A stretch of DNA of 64,000 bases from Methylomonas koyamae (GCF_019669905.1 NZ_AP019777.1:2852001-2916000); one strand, 5' to 3'; positions 54,891-64,000 are shown, counted from the first letter of the stretch. Numbers and translations are program-made. Notes: generated by a model not told the origin, from the letters alone.

Positions 54891-56006
54891 ATGAAAGTCG
54901 GCATTCCTAAGGAAATCAAACCCAACGAAAACCGGGTATCGCTGGTGCCGTCCGGCGTTTCCGCGCTGGTAGCCGCCGGACACAGCGTGACCTTGCAGAG
55001 CGGCGCCGGAGTGGGCGCGGGTTTCAGCGACGAACAATACCTCTCCGCAGGCGCCGGTTTGGCCGATAGCGCCGAAGCGGTCTGGGCCGAAGCGGATATG
55101 ATCGTCAAGGTCAAGGAACCGATAAAGCCCGAGTGGCCGCTGTTGCGCGCTGGGCAAACCGTATTCACCTACTTTCATTTCGCCGCCGACCGGGAATTGA
55201 CCGAGGCCCACCTTGCCTCGGGCGCGACTTGCATCGCCTACGAGACGGTTCAACTTGCCAACGGCGAATTGCCGTTGCTGACGCCGATGTCGGAGGTGGC
55301 AGGCCGGCTGGCCGTGCAGGAAGGCGCGCATTATCTGGAAAAACTCTACGGCGGCCGCGGCATGCTGTTGGGCGGCGTACCGGGCGTATTGCCGGCCAAA
55401 GTATTGGTCCTGGGCGGCGGCGTGGTCGGTACCCAGGCCGCCAAAATGGCCGCCGGCCTGGGCGCCCAAGTCACAGTGATGGATTTGTCGCTGGAGCGCC
55501 TGCGCCACTTGGGCGACATCCTGCCGGCCAACGTGCAATTGCTGTTTTCCAGCCGCCACGCAATCCTGGAACAACTCGCCGAGGCGGATTTGGTGATCGG
55601 CGGCGTACTGGTCACCGGTGCCGCCACGCCGAAACTGATTCGCAAGGACGATTTGAAACTGATGCAACCCGGCGCGGTGATCGTCGACGTTGCCGTCGAC
55701 CAAGGCGGCTGCGTCGAAACCACCCGGCCGACCACGCACGCCGACCCGATTTATTTGGTAGACGGCGTCGTTCATTACGCCGTTGCCAATATGCCGGGCG
55801 GCGTGCCGCGGACCTCGACGCTGGCCTTGACCAATGCGACGCTGCCTTATGTCTTACAGTTGGCCAATAAAGGCTGGAAGCAGGCGTTACGCGACAATCC
55901 GGCGCTGTTGCAAGGCCTCAACGTAGTCGACGGCCAAGTCGCCTACACCGGCATTGCCGCAGCCTTCGCGATGGATCATGTCCCGGCCGAGCGCTTCATC
56001 GGCTAA
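54891..56006 (+). CDS. ald: Alanine dehydrogenase
   Basis: A 371-residue NAD-dependent enzyme, the standard length. The substrate region [17 protein letters not shown], the NAD-binding Rossmann motif [22 protein letters not shown] and the conserved [18 protein letters not shown] segment are all present. It interconverts alanine with pyruvate and ammonia and can assimilate ammonium. The ATG at 54891 lies after TGAGGTGAAC; the open frame nine codons longer is not conserved. The stop TAA overlaps the ATG of the ApaH-like gene (TAATG), indicating translational coupling. Confidence 0.96.
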   Translation: MKVGIPKEIKPNENRVSLVPSGVSALVAAGHSVTLQSGAGVGAGFSDEQYLSAGAGLADSAEAVWAEADMIVKVKEPIKPEWPLLRAGQTVFTYFHFAADRELTEAHLASGATCIAYETVQLANGELPLLTPMSEVAGRLAVQEGAHYLEKLYGGRGMLLGGVPGVLPAKVLVLGGGVVGTQAAKMAAGLGAQVTVMDLSLERLRHLGDILPANVQLLFSSRHAILEQLAEADLVIGGVLVTGAATPKLIRKDDLKLMQPGAVIVDVAVDQGGCVETTRPTTHADPIYLVDGVVHYAVANMPGGVPRTSTLALTNATLPYVLQLANKGWKQALRDNPALLQGLNVVDGQVAYTGIAAAFAMDHVPAERFIG

Positions 56007-56767
56007 TGGCGGACTATGCGATCGGCAGTATCGGCGGCAACTTCCAGGCCTTACGCACGCTGCTTGACCAAATTGGCTTCGATCCGGCGGCAGACCGGGT
56101 CTGGTTGGCCGGCAATTTAGCCGGCGACGGCGAGCAAACGCTGGAAGTTCTACGCTTCGTAAAAAGCTTGGGCAAAAGCGCCGTCTCGGTATTGGGCGAT
56201 CGCGATCTGCAACTATTGTCCGCCGCAGCCGGATTCTGCGAACCGATTGCCGGATTCGAGCCGGTCCTGGCGGCGCCGGACCGAGACGAGCTATTGAAAT
56301 GGCTGCGCCAACGCGGCTTGATCCACCACGACGCCAAATTGAATTACACGCTAGTGCATGCCGGAATTCCGGCGGAATGGAGTTTCAGCCAAGCTATCAC
56401 CTTTGCCTACGAGGTCGAATCGGTCCTGTCGCAAAGCCAATATCGGGCCTTTCTGGAAAACCATCGCCAGGACCAGTCGCGTTGGCATGCCAAACTGCGC
56501 GGCTGGAAACGGCTGAATTTCATTGCCAACGCCTGTACCCGAATGAAATATTGTAACGCCGCCGGCAAGCTCGACTTCAGCGCCAGCGGCCCGGTAGCGG
56601 AGCAAAACCCCGAACTGATGCCGTGGTACCGGCTACCTGACCGCCGAGCCAGCCAACTGCGCATCGTTTTTGCCGACGACGCCGGCTTCCAAGATCAGGA
56701 TTGTTCCGACGTCTACCCGCTGCCGGCCGTCTGCGCCCAAATCGCGGTTCGTCTGGCGGATCGATAA
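56006..56767 (+). CDS. ApaH-like protein lacking catalytic metal ligands
   Basis: A 253-residue protein that aligns along most of its length with ApaH, the symmetric Ap4A hydrolase, with the same numbering over the first 67 residues. The catalytic motifs are altered. GDVHG becomes GSIGG (D8 to S, H10 to G), GDLVARG becomes GNLAGDG (D37 to N, R41 to D), and GNHD becomes GDRD (N65 to D, H66 to R). VHAG is kept, but the late GHW motif is replaced by FADD. The fold seems intact, so this is probably a pseudoenzyme rather than a decaying gene. It is fused to ald by a TAATG overlap. The function is unknown; nucleotide binding is possible. Confidence 0.85.
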   Translation: MADYAIGSIGGNFQALRTLLDQIGFDPAADRVWLAGNLAGDGEQTLEVLRFVKSLGKSAVSVLGDRDLQLLSAAAGFCEPIAGFEPVLAAPDRDELLKWLRQRGLIHHDAKLNYTLVHAGIPAEWSFSQAITFAYEVESVLSQSQYRAFLENHRQDQSRWHAKLRGWKRLNFIANACTRMKYCNAAGKLDFSASGPVAEQNPELMPWYRLPDRRASQLRIVFADDAGFQDQDCSDVYPLPAVCAQIAVRLADR

Positions 56768-56823
56768 GCAAACCAACTATTGCCCGATCGGCTTAAAGCG
56801 AAAAAGACCGGGCATACGTGAAT

Positions 56824-57801
56824 TTACAGCAGGTGCTTGATCGCCTGCCGTTCCTCTTTCAACTCCACTTCGTTTTGGCGCAAGCGCTCCAGGCTGAACT
56901 CGTTCAGATCCAATCCCTTGACGATCCGAATCTGGCCGTCTATTACCTGCACCGGGAACGAATAAACCAGCCCCTCTTCGATGCCGTAACTGCCGTCCGA
57001 AGCCACGGCCATACTGACCCAATCGCCCGGATCGGTCCCCTCCGCCCAAAGCCGCATGTGTTCGATTGCGGCATGCGCCGCCGAAGCCGCACTGGATTGG
57101 CCGCGCACTTTGATGATTTCGGTACCCCGGTATTGCACGGTCGGGATGAAATCGTTGACGAACCAATCGTGCTCGATCAGAGACAAGGCATCCATGCCTT
57201 TGACTTTAGCATGGTGCAAATCCGGGTATTGGGTGCAGGAATGGTTACCCCACACTGTAATATTTTTGATATCCCGACTCAGTACCCCGCACTTTTCCGC
57301 GACTTGGCTGATCGCCCGTTTGTGGTCCAGCATCGTCATCGCCGCAAAGCATTCGGGCGCCAGATCGGGTGCGTTGTGGATCGCAATCAGCGCGTTGGTA
57401 TTGGCAGGATTGCCGGTAACCAGAACTTTGACGTTGCGGCTGGCGACCTCATTCAAAGCTTTGCCCTGATTGATGAAAATCTGCGCGTTATCCAACAGCA
57501 AATCGCTACGCAGCATGCCGGGGCCGCGCGGTTTGGCACCGACCAAAAACGCGTAATCGACATTATCGAACGCCACTTTCGGATCGTCGGTGATAACGAC
57601 CTTGTTCAACAAAGGGAACGCACAGTCGTTCAATTCCATGACTACGCCTTGCAATTGTTTCATCGCCGGCGGAATTTCCAATAAGCGCAACACAATAGGC
57701 TGGTCCAGGCCCAACAACTCACCCGCCGCCAAATGAAACAGTAAGGAATAGCTTATCTGGCCAGCTGCTCCGGTTACAGCGATATCAACGGGGGTTTTCA
57801 T
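56824..57801 (-). CDS. mdh: Malate dehydrogenase
   Basis: 325 residues, the length of the LDH-like cytosolic-type malate dehydrogenase family. The NAD-binding motif is [19 protein letters not shown]. Substrate arginines lie in the KPRGPGM loop and nearby, and the catalytic H is in [12 protein letters not shown]. It interconverts malate and oxaloacetate in the citric acid cycle and, in methylotrophs, in the serine cycle. It is divergent from mtdA with a 210-base gap, which fits shared C1-related control. It converges with the ApaH-like gene; a weak TGCCCG/CGGGCA dyad lies between them. Confidence 0.96.
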   Translation of the reverse strand: MKTPVDIAVTGAAGQISYSLLFHLAAGELLGLDQPIVLRLLEIPPAMKQLQGVVMELNDCAFPLLNKVVITDDPKVAFDNVDYAFLVGAKPRGPGMLRSDLLLDNAQIFINQGKALNEVASRNVKVLVTGNPANTNALIAIHNAPDLAPECFAAMTMLDHKRAISQVAEKCGVLSRDIKNITVWGNHSCTQYPDLHHAKVKGMDALSLIEHDWFVNDFIPTVQYRGTEIIKVRGQSSAASAAHAAIEHMRLWAEGTDPGDWVSMAVASDGSYGIEEGLVYSFPVQVIDGQIRIVKGLDLNEFSLERLRQNEVELKEERQAIKHLL

Positions 57802-57950
57802 CTAGGTTCCTCATTCTGAAATTGGACTGATCCGGGCCCTGGCGGCGCGGTTAGCCGTTTCAATATGACATAAAGTTTTTGCTCAAACAATCTCTAATTC
57901 CCGCTTTGTCCGGCCGGCTCCGATTGTGCAGCGGGCAAAACAAACTTCGG

Positions 57951-57956
57951 TATAAT
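57951..57956 (+). promoter_or_regulatory. -10 element candidate for mtdA
   Basis: A perfect TATAAT hexamer lies 55 bases before the mtdA start. A TTGTGC hexamer occurs 21 bases upstream, which is too far for an ideal -35, so an activator may be needed. It lies in the mdh-mtdA divergent gap. Confidence 0.45.
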
Positions 57957-58011
57957 GCCAGCTCCCAAACGCCAGCGTCGCGGCCTTCAGCGTCTTCTAC
58001 CAGGTAGGTAA

Positions 58012-58869
58012 ATGAAAAAGTTGCTCTTCCAATTCGACACCGATGCCCACCCTTCCGTATTCGATACCGTCGTTGCCTATGACGGCGGCGCGGACCACGT
58101 GATCGGCCACGGCAATCTGACTCCGGACAATGTAGGCGCTTTGGTCGACGGCACCATCTTTACCCGCGCGCCGAAAGACAAAAAAAACACGGCGATATTT
58201 ATCGGCGGCAGCAATATGGCTGCCGGCCAAAAACTATTGGCCGCGGTACAAAAACATTTCTTTCCCGGCTTTCAAGTCTCGGTGATGTTGGATAGCAACG
58301 GCAGCAACACCACCGCTGCGGCCGCCGTCGCCAAACTGGCCGGCAGCGCCCCGTTGGCCGGCAAAAAAGCCGTGGTTTTGGCCGGTACCGGTCCGGTCGG
58401 CCAGCGCGCCGCGGCGATGATGGCCTTGGAAGGCGCCGAAGTCAGCATTACCTCGCGCCATATTTTCAACGCCGAAAAAGCCTGCTTTGCGATGAAGCAA
58501 CGCTTCGACGTCGACATTACGCCGGTGGAAGCCGGCGATTACGATAGCCGCGCCGCGGCAATCGCAGACGCCAACGTCGTGCTGGCAACCGGCGCCGCCG
58601 GCGTGGAACTGTTAAAGCCGGAACATTGGCAAAACAATCCGCACTTACAATTGCTGGCCGACGCCAACGCCACGCCGCCGGTCGGTATCGGCGGTACCAA
58701 CGTGATGGACAAAGGCCAAGAGCGGCACGGCAAAATCGTCTGGGGCGCAATCGGCTTCGGCGCGTTGAAACTGGCCTTGCACCGGGCCTGTATCGCCAAA
58801 CTGTTCGAAGATAACAAGCAGGTATTCGACGCCGAAATCATTTTCGCGCTGGCCAAGGAAATGGCATAG
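58012..58869 (+). CDS. mtdA: NADP-dependent methylene-tetrahydrofolate/methanopterin dehydrogenase MtdA
   Basis: A 285-residue enzyme closely resembling Methylobacterium MtdA. Shared features are the N-terminus KKLLFQFDTDAHPSVFD, YDGGADHVIGHGN, the MLDSNGSNTTAAA substrate region, the dinucleotide motif VVLAGTGPVGQRAA and the C-terminus HRACIAKLFE through LAKEMA. It oxidises methylene-H4F (or H4MPT) to the methenyl form with NADP, a hub of C1 oxidation and assimilation. The start is ATG 58012 after AGGTAGG. It leads a three-gene run with glycerate kinase and glyA and is the best organism marker in the window. Confidence 0.96.
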   Translation: MKKLLFQFDTDAHPSVFDTVVAYDGGADHVIGHGNLTPDNVGALVDGTIFTRAPKDKKNTAIFIGGSNMAAGQKLLAAVQKHFFPGFQVSVMLDSNGSNTTAAAAVAKLAGSAPLAGKKAVVLAGTGPVGQRAAAMMALEGAEVSITSRHIFNAEKACFAMKQRFDVDITPVEAGDYDSRAAAIADANVVLATGAAGVELLKPEHWQNNPHLQLLADANATPPVGIGGTNVMDKGQERHGKIVWGAIGFGALKLALHRACIAKLFEDNKQVFDAEIIFALAKEMA

Positions 58870-58873
58870 CTCT

Positions 58874-60238
58874 TTGCCGGCCGTGACTTTCGCTGCCGAA
58901 TCCGCTACGCGGGCAACTGCGCTAGCTATTTTCCAAGCCGGCGTGGCGGCGGCCGATCCTGCAGCCTGCGTCGGAAATTACCTGCACACAGCGGGCGACC
59001 AACTAGTCATCGGCTGCGACGGCAACATCCGCAGCGGCAATTGGCGGCGAATTCATCTGCTCAGTTTCGGTAAAGCCGCTTGCGCGATGGCCCAGGCGGC
59101 CGTTCAAATTATTCCGCAAACCTGGCTGGCCGCTGCCGGCATCGCCGTCACCAACTACGAAAACGCCGTCGCGGTCGACAATGTCCAGGTATTCGGCGCC
59201 GGTCACCCATTACCGGACCAGGCCGGCCTAGCCGCTGCCGAAACCGTCGTCGGCCGCTTGAAAACCCTGCGCGCCGGCGATTTGGTGCTGGCCTTGATTT
59301 CCGGCGGCGGCTCGGCGTTGTTGCCCTGCCCGGTCGCCGGCGTCAGCTTGGCGGATAAAATCGCCACCACCCAATTGCTGCTGGCATCGGGCGCCAACAT
59401 TAACCAAATCAACTGCGTCCGCAAACATCTGTCACGCTTGAAAGGCGGCGGACTGGCGCGTTTGGCCGTAGTCGCCGAGCTGCATGCGCTGGTGTTATCC
59501 GACGTATTGGATGACGATTTGAGCGCGATTGCCAGCGGCCCCTGTGTACCGGACGACACGACTTTCGCGCAAGCCATCGATATTTTGCAGGCTTACCGGA
59601 TTTGGCCGGAGATTCCGGATAATGTGAAAAACCACTTATTGCAAGGCAACCGCGGCCTGCATGCCGAAACGCCTAAAACCGGCGATCCCGTATTCGAAAC
59701 CGCCGGCCACCACTTGATCGGCAGTAATGCTCTGAGCGTGGATGCTGCCATCGCCGCCGCCAAATCCTCCGGCTATGCCACCGACCTGTTCAGTAAACAA
59801 CTCAGCGGCGAAGCGCGAATGGTTGCCGAACGCCTATGCCTTCACGCGCAAGCGGTCTGTGCCGGCCTGCACCGCCCGCTCGCCTTGGTCGCCGGCGGCG
59901 AAACCACCGTCACACTGCGCGGCACCGGCAAAGGCGGCCGCAATCAGGAAATGGCGTTGGCTTTCGCGATTGCGGCCGAGGCGTACGGCTTAGATTGCCG
60001 CTGGACCTTTCTCAGTGCCGGCAGCGACGGCCGCGACGGCCCCACCGACGCGGCCGGCGCCATCGTCGATAACGGCAGCCTTGCCCGCATCCGTGCCGCG
60101 GCTATCGACCCGGCCGCGATGCTGAACGATAATAATGCTTATCCGGCGCTGGACGCCGCCAACGATTTATTGAAATGCGGCGCGACCGGCACCAACGTCG
60201 CCGACTTGCAAGTTCTGCTGCTGCATCCCAACGCATAA
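58874..60238 (+). CDS. gckA: Glycerate 2-kinase (MOFRL family)
   Basis: A 454-residue kinase of the GckA/TtuD class. The N-terminal domain (SFGKAACAMAQAA, GHPLPDQAG, SGGGSALLPCP) is followed by the MOFRL domain (GGETTVTLRGTGKGGRNQEMALAFA, SAGSDGRDGPTDAAG). It phosphorylates D-glycerate to 2-phosphoglycerate, the exit step of the serine cycle to central metabolism. It starts at TTG 58874, five bases after the mtdA stop, with AAGGAAATGG upstream; GTG 58883 is an alternative. Its placement between mtdA and glyA ties it to C1 assimilation rather than tartrate use. Confidence 0.93.
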   Translation: MPAVTFAAESATRATALAIFQAGVAAADPAACVGNYLHTAGDQLVIGCDGNIRSGNWRRIHLLSFGKAACAMAQAAVQIIPQTWLAAAGIAVTNYENAVAVDNVQVFGAGHPLPDQAGLAAAETVVGRLKTLRAGDLVLALISGGGSALLPCPVAGVSLADKIATTQLLLASGANINQINCVRKHLSRLKGGGLARLAVVAELHALVLSDVLDDDLSAIASGPCVPDDTTFAQAIDILQAYRIWPEIPDNVKNHLLQGNRGLHAETPKTGDPVFETAGHHLIGSNALSVDAAIAAAKSSGYATDLFSKQLSGEARMVAERLCLHAQAVCAGLHRPLALVAGGETTVTLRGTGKGGRNQEMALAFAIAAEAYGLDCRWTFLSAGSDGRDGPTDAAGAIVDNGSLARIRAAAIDPAAMLNDNNAYPALDAANDLLKCGATGTNVADLQVLLLHPNA

Positions 60239-60262
60239 CCCGAACCCTACCAGGAGACCACA

Positions 60263-61522
60263 ATGTTTAAGCAGTCCATGACCATCGCCGGTTTTGACGA
60301 CGAATTATTCCGCGCCATCGAGCAAGAACGCCAACGCCAGGAAGACCATATCGAACTGATCGCTTCGGAAAACTACGCCAGCCCGCGCGTAATGGAAGCC
60401 CAAGGCACGTTGCTGACCAACAAATACGCCGAAGGCTATCCGGAGAAACGTTATTACGGCGGCTGCGAATACGTCGATATCGTCGAGCAATTGGCCATCG
60501 ACCGCGCCAAGGAACTGTTCGGCGCCGATTACGCCAACGTGCAAGCCCACTCCGGTTCGCAAGCCAATATGGCGGTGTTCATGTCGTTGATTCAACCGGG
60601 CGACACCATTCTGGGCTTGAGCCTGGCCGACGGCGGCCATTTGACCCACGGCGCCAAACCCAACTTCTCCGGCAAAATCTATAACGCGGTACAGTACGGT
60701 TTGAACAAAGACACTGGCGAAATCGATTACGAACAAGTCGAAGCGCTGGCTTTGGAGCACAAGCCCAAGTTGATTATCGCCGGCTTCTCGGCCTATTCCC
60801 GTATCTGGGATTGGCAACGCTTCCGCGACATCGCCGATAAAGTCGGCGCTTATTTCGTCGTCGATATGGCCCACGTCGCCGGCTTGGTCGCGGCCGGTTT
60901 ATACCCGAACCCGGTGCCGATTGCCGACGTCGTCACCAGTACCACCCACAAATCCCTGCGCGGCCCGCGCGGCGGCTTGATTTTGGCCAAGCACAACCCG
61001 GAACTGGAAAAGAAGATCAATTCCAACATCTTCCCCGGCATCCAAGGCGGACCGTTGATGCACGTCATTGCCGCCAAAGCGGTGGCGTTTAAAGAAGCCA
61101 TGACGCCGGAGTTTAAAACCTATCAACAACAAGTCATCAAAAACGCTCAGGCCATGGCCGAGGTGTTCATCAAGCGCGGCTACGACGTGGTGTCCGGCGG
61201 CACCGACAACCATTTGATGCTGGTTTCATTGATACCGAAAGGCATCACCGGCAAAGCCGCCGACGCCGCATTGGGCCGGGCCCACATCACCGTCAACAAA
61301 AACGCGGTACCGAACGACCCGCAATCGCCGTTCGTCACCAGCGGCATCCGCGTCGGCACCCCGGCCCCGACCTCGCGCGGCTTCAAAGAAGACGAGGTCC
61401 GCCAGGTCGCGCATTTAATGTGCGATGTAATGGATAACATCGAAGACGAAAGCGTGATCGATGCGGTTAGAGAGCAAGTGCATTTGTTGTGCGCCCGCTT
61501 CCCGGTGTATTCGGCGGAATGA
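60263..61522 (+). CDS. glyA: Serine hydroxymethyltransferase
   Basis: A 419-residue PLP enzyme of standard length. The pyridoxal lysine is K230 in [15 protein letters not shown], with [14 protein letters not shown] and [16 protein letters not shown] near the front. It makes serine from glycine and methylene-H4F, the entry reaction of the serine cycle. The ATG at 60263 follows an AGGAGA site. It is the last gene of the mtdA-gckA-glyA run, 24 bases after gckA. A dyad after the stop may end the transcript. Confidence 0.97.
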   Translation: MFKQSMTIAGFDDELFRAIEQERQRQEDHIELIASENYASPRVMEAQGTLLTNKYAEGYPEKRYYGGCEYVDIVEQLAIDRAKELFGADYANVQAHSGSQANMAVFMSLIQPGDTILGLSLADGGHLTHGAKPNFSGKIYNAVQYGLNKDTGEIDYEQVEALALEHKPKLIIAGFSAYSRIWDWQRFRDIADKVGAYFVVDMAHVAGLVAAGLYPNPVPIADVVTSTTHKSLRGPRGGLILAKHNPELEKKINSNIFPGIQGGPLMHVIAAKAVAFKEAMTPEFKTYQQQVIKNAQAMAEVFIKRGYDVVSGGTDNHLMLVSLIPKGITGKAADAALGRAHITVNKNAVPNDPQSPFVTSGIRVGTPAPTSRGFKEDEVRQVAHLMCDVMDNIEDESVIDAVREQVHLLCARFPVYSAE

Positions 61523-61543
61523 TTTTTTGATTTGAATGATCGA

Positions 61544-61571
61544 GGGTATGCCGTTGTCGCGACGCATACCC
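61544..61571 (+). terminator. Dyad downstream of glyA, possible terminator
   Basis: GGGTATGC and GCATACCC form an 8-base-pair stem around a 12-base loop, 21 bases after the glyA stop. There is no T-run after it, so it is a weak intrinsic terminator at best. The T-rich stretch GATTTTTTGATTT just before it lies on the wrong side. The remaining bases to 61710 hold nothing I can support. Confidence 0.35.
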
Positions 61572-61710
61572 GCAGCGGCTGGAGTTTGCAGCGCCTCGGC
61601 TACTCAATTCCAGTAGCGCCGGCGGTAAAGCGTCCGTAGACCGCAAGCGCTAATTCGTCTTGGCTTGTAGATAGGATGCGGCCGCCTAAGCAAAGCGAAG
61701 CGCCGGCGGA

Positions 61711-61929
61711 TTATTTGCCGACCCGTTCCAGGCTGGTTTGGCAGGGCAAACAATATTTGCAAGGAATAGCGGCGCGGCGCGCTTCCGGAATCGGCTCGCC
61801 GCATTCCTCGCAATGGCTGGCGGATTCGCCGGTATAAATGGCTTTACGGGTTTCGGCAACGAACAATTCGGTCATTTTTTCCATGCGTTCCGCTATCGCG
61901 TCGGCACCGCCGGCCCAAGCTGTAGACAT
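61711..61929 (-). CDS. DksA/TraR-family C4 zinc-finger protein
   Basis: A 72-residue protein with the TraR/short DksA layout: a helical N-terminus and a zinc finger CEECGEPIPEARRAAIPCKYC followed by LPCQ. Ligands are probably C40, C43, C60 and C63, with an extra C57. It lacks the long coiled coil of full DksA, so it resembles TraR or YbiI, which bind in the RNA polymerase secondary channel and modulate initiation without ppGpp. The start is ATG 61929. It sits 36 bases downstream of the GGDEF-EAL gene on the same strand and could be in its transcript. Confidence 0.88.
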   Translation of the reverse strand: MSTAWAGGADAIAERMEKMTELFVAETRKAIYTGESASHCEECGEPIPEARRAAIPCKYCLPCQTSLERVGK

Positions 61930-61965
61930 TGTCGGTTTTCTCCCTGAAGAATTTTAGGTTTGGCG

Positions 61966-63606
61966 CTAGTGGTTATGGCTGCTTTGCTGCAACCACACAT
62001 TGAAATCGTTGAACGGTTTGGGCTTGCTGAACCAATAGCCCTGGGCGATATCGCAGCGGTAACTCGCCAGGCGCTCCAGCACTTCCTGGGTTTCCACGCC
62101 TTCCGCCGTTACCTGCAGCCCGAGATTGTGCGCTAGATTGATCGTGGCTTTGACGATCACGGCGTCGTTGTCGCTTTGCAACAGGTCGTAAACAAAGGAT
62201 TTGTCGATCTTCAGTTCGCTGAGCGGCATCTTTTTCAAGTAGGCCAGCGAGGAATAGCCGGTACCGAAATCGTCTATAGATAATTTGTAACCCATCTCGT
62301 GCAGGCGCTGGATGGTTTCCATGGCCCGCTCCGGATCGTTCATGATCGAGCTTTCGGTGATCTCCAGCATCATCCAGGACGGCTTGATGTTGGCCGCCGC
62401 AGCAACGCCAGCCATCACGTCCGGCAAATCCGGATCGTGCAAATCCTTGGTCGACAAATTGACCGATACCACCAACTCCAAACCTTGCCGGCGCCACTCG
62501 GCGCAATCCCGGAATGCCCGCTTCAGCATCCATAGGGTCAGATGTTTGATGACGCGGGTACGTTCCGCCATCGGAATAAACTCGTCCGGCGCAATGAAGC
62601 CGTGTTTGGGATGGGCCCAGCGTACCAGCCCTTCGACGCCGTAGATTTTACCGGTCCGCACCGATACCTTGGGCTGGTAATAAATCATCAGTTGTTCTTT
62701 TTCGATGGCCTGGCGCAGCTCGCTCATCAGCGTCAGCCGGCGCGGGCTATGGTCGTCGTACGACGGCGCGTAAATGGTGTAACCCTCGTGCGATTTGGCG
62801 GCCATGAACAAGGCCACGCCGGCTTTCTGCACCAGCGTATCGACGTCGTCGCCGTGCTCGGGAAAATTGACGATGCCGATATTGGTATGGATCGCCAGAT
62901 TCAAACGCTCGACTTTGAACGCCGGGTCCAATGCCGCCTGAATATTCTTGGCCAGATTCAGCGGCGCGTCTTCGCTTTCGGTAGCCGGCAGCAGCAGGCT
63001 GAAAATATTGCTGTCGATCCGGGCCACGCTGTCGCTGCCCATCACCACGCTTTGCAGGCGGGTGGCTATCTGCCGCAGAATCATATCGCTGCTGTTACGG
63101 CCGAGGGTATCGTAGACTTCCTTGAAATTGGCGACCTCGACCAACAACACCGACAGCATTTTGCCCTGGTTGTTGGCGGCGTGTATCGCTTGTTCGACCC
63201 GGTCGTGAAATAGTATCCGGTTCGGTAAGTCGGTCACCGCATCGTGGGTGGAAGAGTAGCTGACCTGCTTCTCCAGCGTTTCGGCGCGGTTGCGCAGCTC
63301 CTGAGTCTGGTCGAAGATCATCGCGCCGGCCTGATAGGCAATCACCGAACTGGAATATTGGCCCCAGATGCCGAACAGGAACGGCAGTGCTTCCAAAATC
63401 CATAGGCCGTAATTCTCGGATTGGGCGCGGATAATGCCCGACAGCGAAATCTCGCCGGTGTAATAAAAACTCAACGCCAGCAACGCGCAAATAATGGCTA
63501 TAACGGCGATTGCCACCCCTTGGTAGGTTGTTTTGGAAACCTCGCTTTTCAGTAACCTGACGTTATCGGCGAGCAAGTGTTTGGCGGCAATCATATTATT
63601 GGGCAT
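61966..63606 (-). CDS. Membrane GGDEF-EAL protein, likely c-di-GMP phosphodiesterase
   Basis: A 546-residue protein with two membrane helices (about residues 28-50 and 68-95) and a short periplasmic loop. A degenerate GGDEF domain is followed by an EAL domain. The cyclase site reads RIDSNIF, without GG or the acidic residues, so no cyclase activity is expected. The phosphodiesterase site is EGLVRW with DDFGTGYSSLAYLKKMPLSELK, a variant common in active enzymes. It is expected to lower c-di-GMP. ATG 63606 was chosen; a TTG one codon up and an ATG at 63594 are alternatives. It lies between the DksA-like gene and uvrB on the same strand. Confidence 0.9.
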   Translation of the reverse strand: MPNNMIAAKHLLADNVRLLKSEVSKTTYQGVAIAVIAIICALLALSFYYTGEISLSGIIRAQSENYGLWILEALPFLFGIWGQYSSSVIAYQAGAMIFDQTQELRNRAETLEKQVSYSSTHDAVTDLPNRILFHDRVEQAIHAANNQGKMLSVLLVEVANFKEVYDTLGRNSSDMILRQIATRLQSVVMGSDSVARIDSNIFSLLLPATESEDAPLNLAKNIQAALDPAFKVERLNLAIHTNIGIVNFPEHGDDVDTLVQKAGVALFMAAKSHEGYTIYAPSYDDHSPRRLTLMSELRQAIEKEQLMIYYQPKVSVRTGKIYGVEGLVRWAHPKHGFIAPDEFIPMAERTRVIKHLTLWMLKRAFRDCAEWRRQGLELVVSVNLSTKDLHDPDLPDVMAGVAAAANIKPSWMMLEITESSIMNDPERAMETIQRLHEMGYKLSIDDFGTGYSSLAYLKKMPLSELKIDKSFVYDLLQSDNDAVIVKATINLAHNLGLQVTAEGVETQEVLERLASYRCDIAQGYWFSKPKPFNDFNVWLQQSSHNH

Positions 63607-63767
63607 CAATTCTAACGATTCCTAGCGGTTGCCGGTGCGGCGATAGCAGCGGCCACCCCGTTGCCGGGCAAATTCCGGCGGTTTTTAGCCGAGCGCAAAT
63701 GCGTTGTTTCAACTCAATACGAAGTTTAGACGATAGCGCTAATTTGTCCGCATACTCCGCGGCTGAG

Positions 63768-64000
63768 TCAGACCGACATTTCCGCCTGCAGCAGTTTGAT
63801 TTGGTCGCGGATGCGGGCAGCATCCTCGAATTCCAGATTCTTGGCGTGCTGGTACATCTTCTCTTCCAGTTGCTTCAGCGCCTTGGCCGCCTGCTTCGGC
63901 GTCAACGTCGTGTAGTTGCCGGCCGGTTCCGCCACCTTGGCGCGGGCGGCGCTGATCGAACCGCCGGAACCCGGTATGGCCAGTTCCAGAATGTCGGTGA
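63768..64000 (-). CDS. uvrB: Excinuclease ABC subunit B, C-terminal end (partial)
   Basis: The minus strand from the right edge encodes 76 residues ending at TGA 63768. They include ARAKVAEPAGNY, TLTPKQAAKALKQLEEKMYQH and AKNLEFEDAARIRDQIKLLQ, which is the linker and UVR domain at the C-terminus of UvrB. This domain contacts UvrC in nucleotide-excision repair. The frame is open at the window edge, so the helicase core of about 600 residues lies outside. It is followed on the same strand, after a 160-base gap, by the GGDEF-EAL gene. Confidence 0.92.
   Translation of the reverse strand, partial: TDILELAIPGSGGSISAARAKVAEPAGNYTTLTPKQAAKALKQLEEKMYQHAKNLEFEDAARIRDQIKLLQAEMSV

Noticed and set aside
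56781..56814. TGCCCG/CGGGCA dyad between apaH-like and mdh as a bidirectional terminator
   Set aside because: The stem has only six pairs, the loop is long (22 bases) and there are no T-runs, so it is not convincing.

Overview
The window looks like chromosomal DNA of a gammaproteobacterial methanotroph (Methylococcales, perhaps Methylomonas-like; inferred). Support comes from a run of methylotrophy genes (mtdA, glycerate 2-kinase, glyA, with mdh divergent), a PQQ-catabolism-associated ABC cluster, gammaproteobacterial fabA-fabB, and the classical thrS-infC-rpmI-rplT-pheST-ihfA-merR operon. Most genes share a GC-rich codon style. The clear exception is part of a type I restriction locus.

Layout. 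0-6.1 kb: the end of prfC, a small membrane protein, a rhomboid protease and the helicase hrpA. 6.7-19.1 kb: a tightly packed six-gene operon of two TonB-dependent receptors, a YfiR-like periplasmic protein, a CHASE8-type hybrid histidine kinase with a phosphorelay tail, and two response regulators with GGDEF and EAL output. It reads as an envelope-to-c-di-GMP relay. 19.1-28.7 kb: PHP-domain RNase, ABC exporter, slt, fabA, fabB, ttcA, galE and a diguanylate cyclase. 28.9-29.8 kb: a deletion scar joining the front of an ECF sigma factor to the back of a PepSY membrane protein. 29.8-34.4 kb: a two-component system, an OpgC-like acyltransferase and two small membrane proteins.

34.4-40.8 kb is an accessory region beside tRNA-Pro. 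It holds a decayed chromate transporter and a type I restriction locus with hsdR, a DUF559 nuclease and hsdS but no hsdM. Copies of a palindromic repeat sit in its gaps, and one lies inside the hsdS reading frame. 40.8-48.4 kb is the conserved translation operon, with infC starting on AUC and thrS lying directly behind a tRNA-Val gene and its terminator. 48.4-54.6 kb: an unknown protein with an internal repeat, the PQQ-associated ABC cluster, a small protein and a HerA-type ATPase. 54.9-56.8 kb: alanine dehydrogenase coupled to an ApaH-like protein that has lost its metal-binding residues.

56.8-61.5 kb carries C1 assimilation genes: mdh facing away from mtdA-gckA-glyA. They link methylene-H4F oxidation, serine formation and glycerate phosphorylation. 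The window closes with a DksA/TraR-type zinc-finger protein, a membrane GGDEF-EAL protein and the 3' end of uvrB. Five genes encode c-di-GMP or c-di-GMP-linked signalling proteins, so this second messenger is a recurring theme. No integrase, transposase or CRISPR array was seen.
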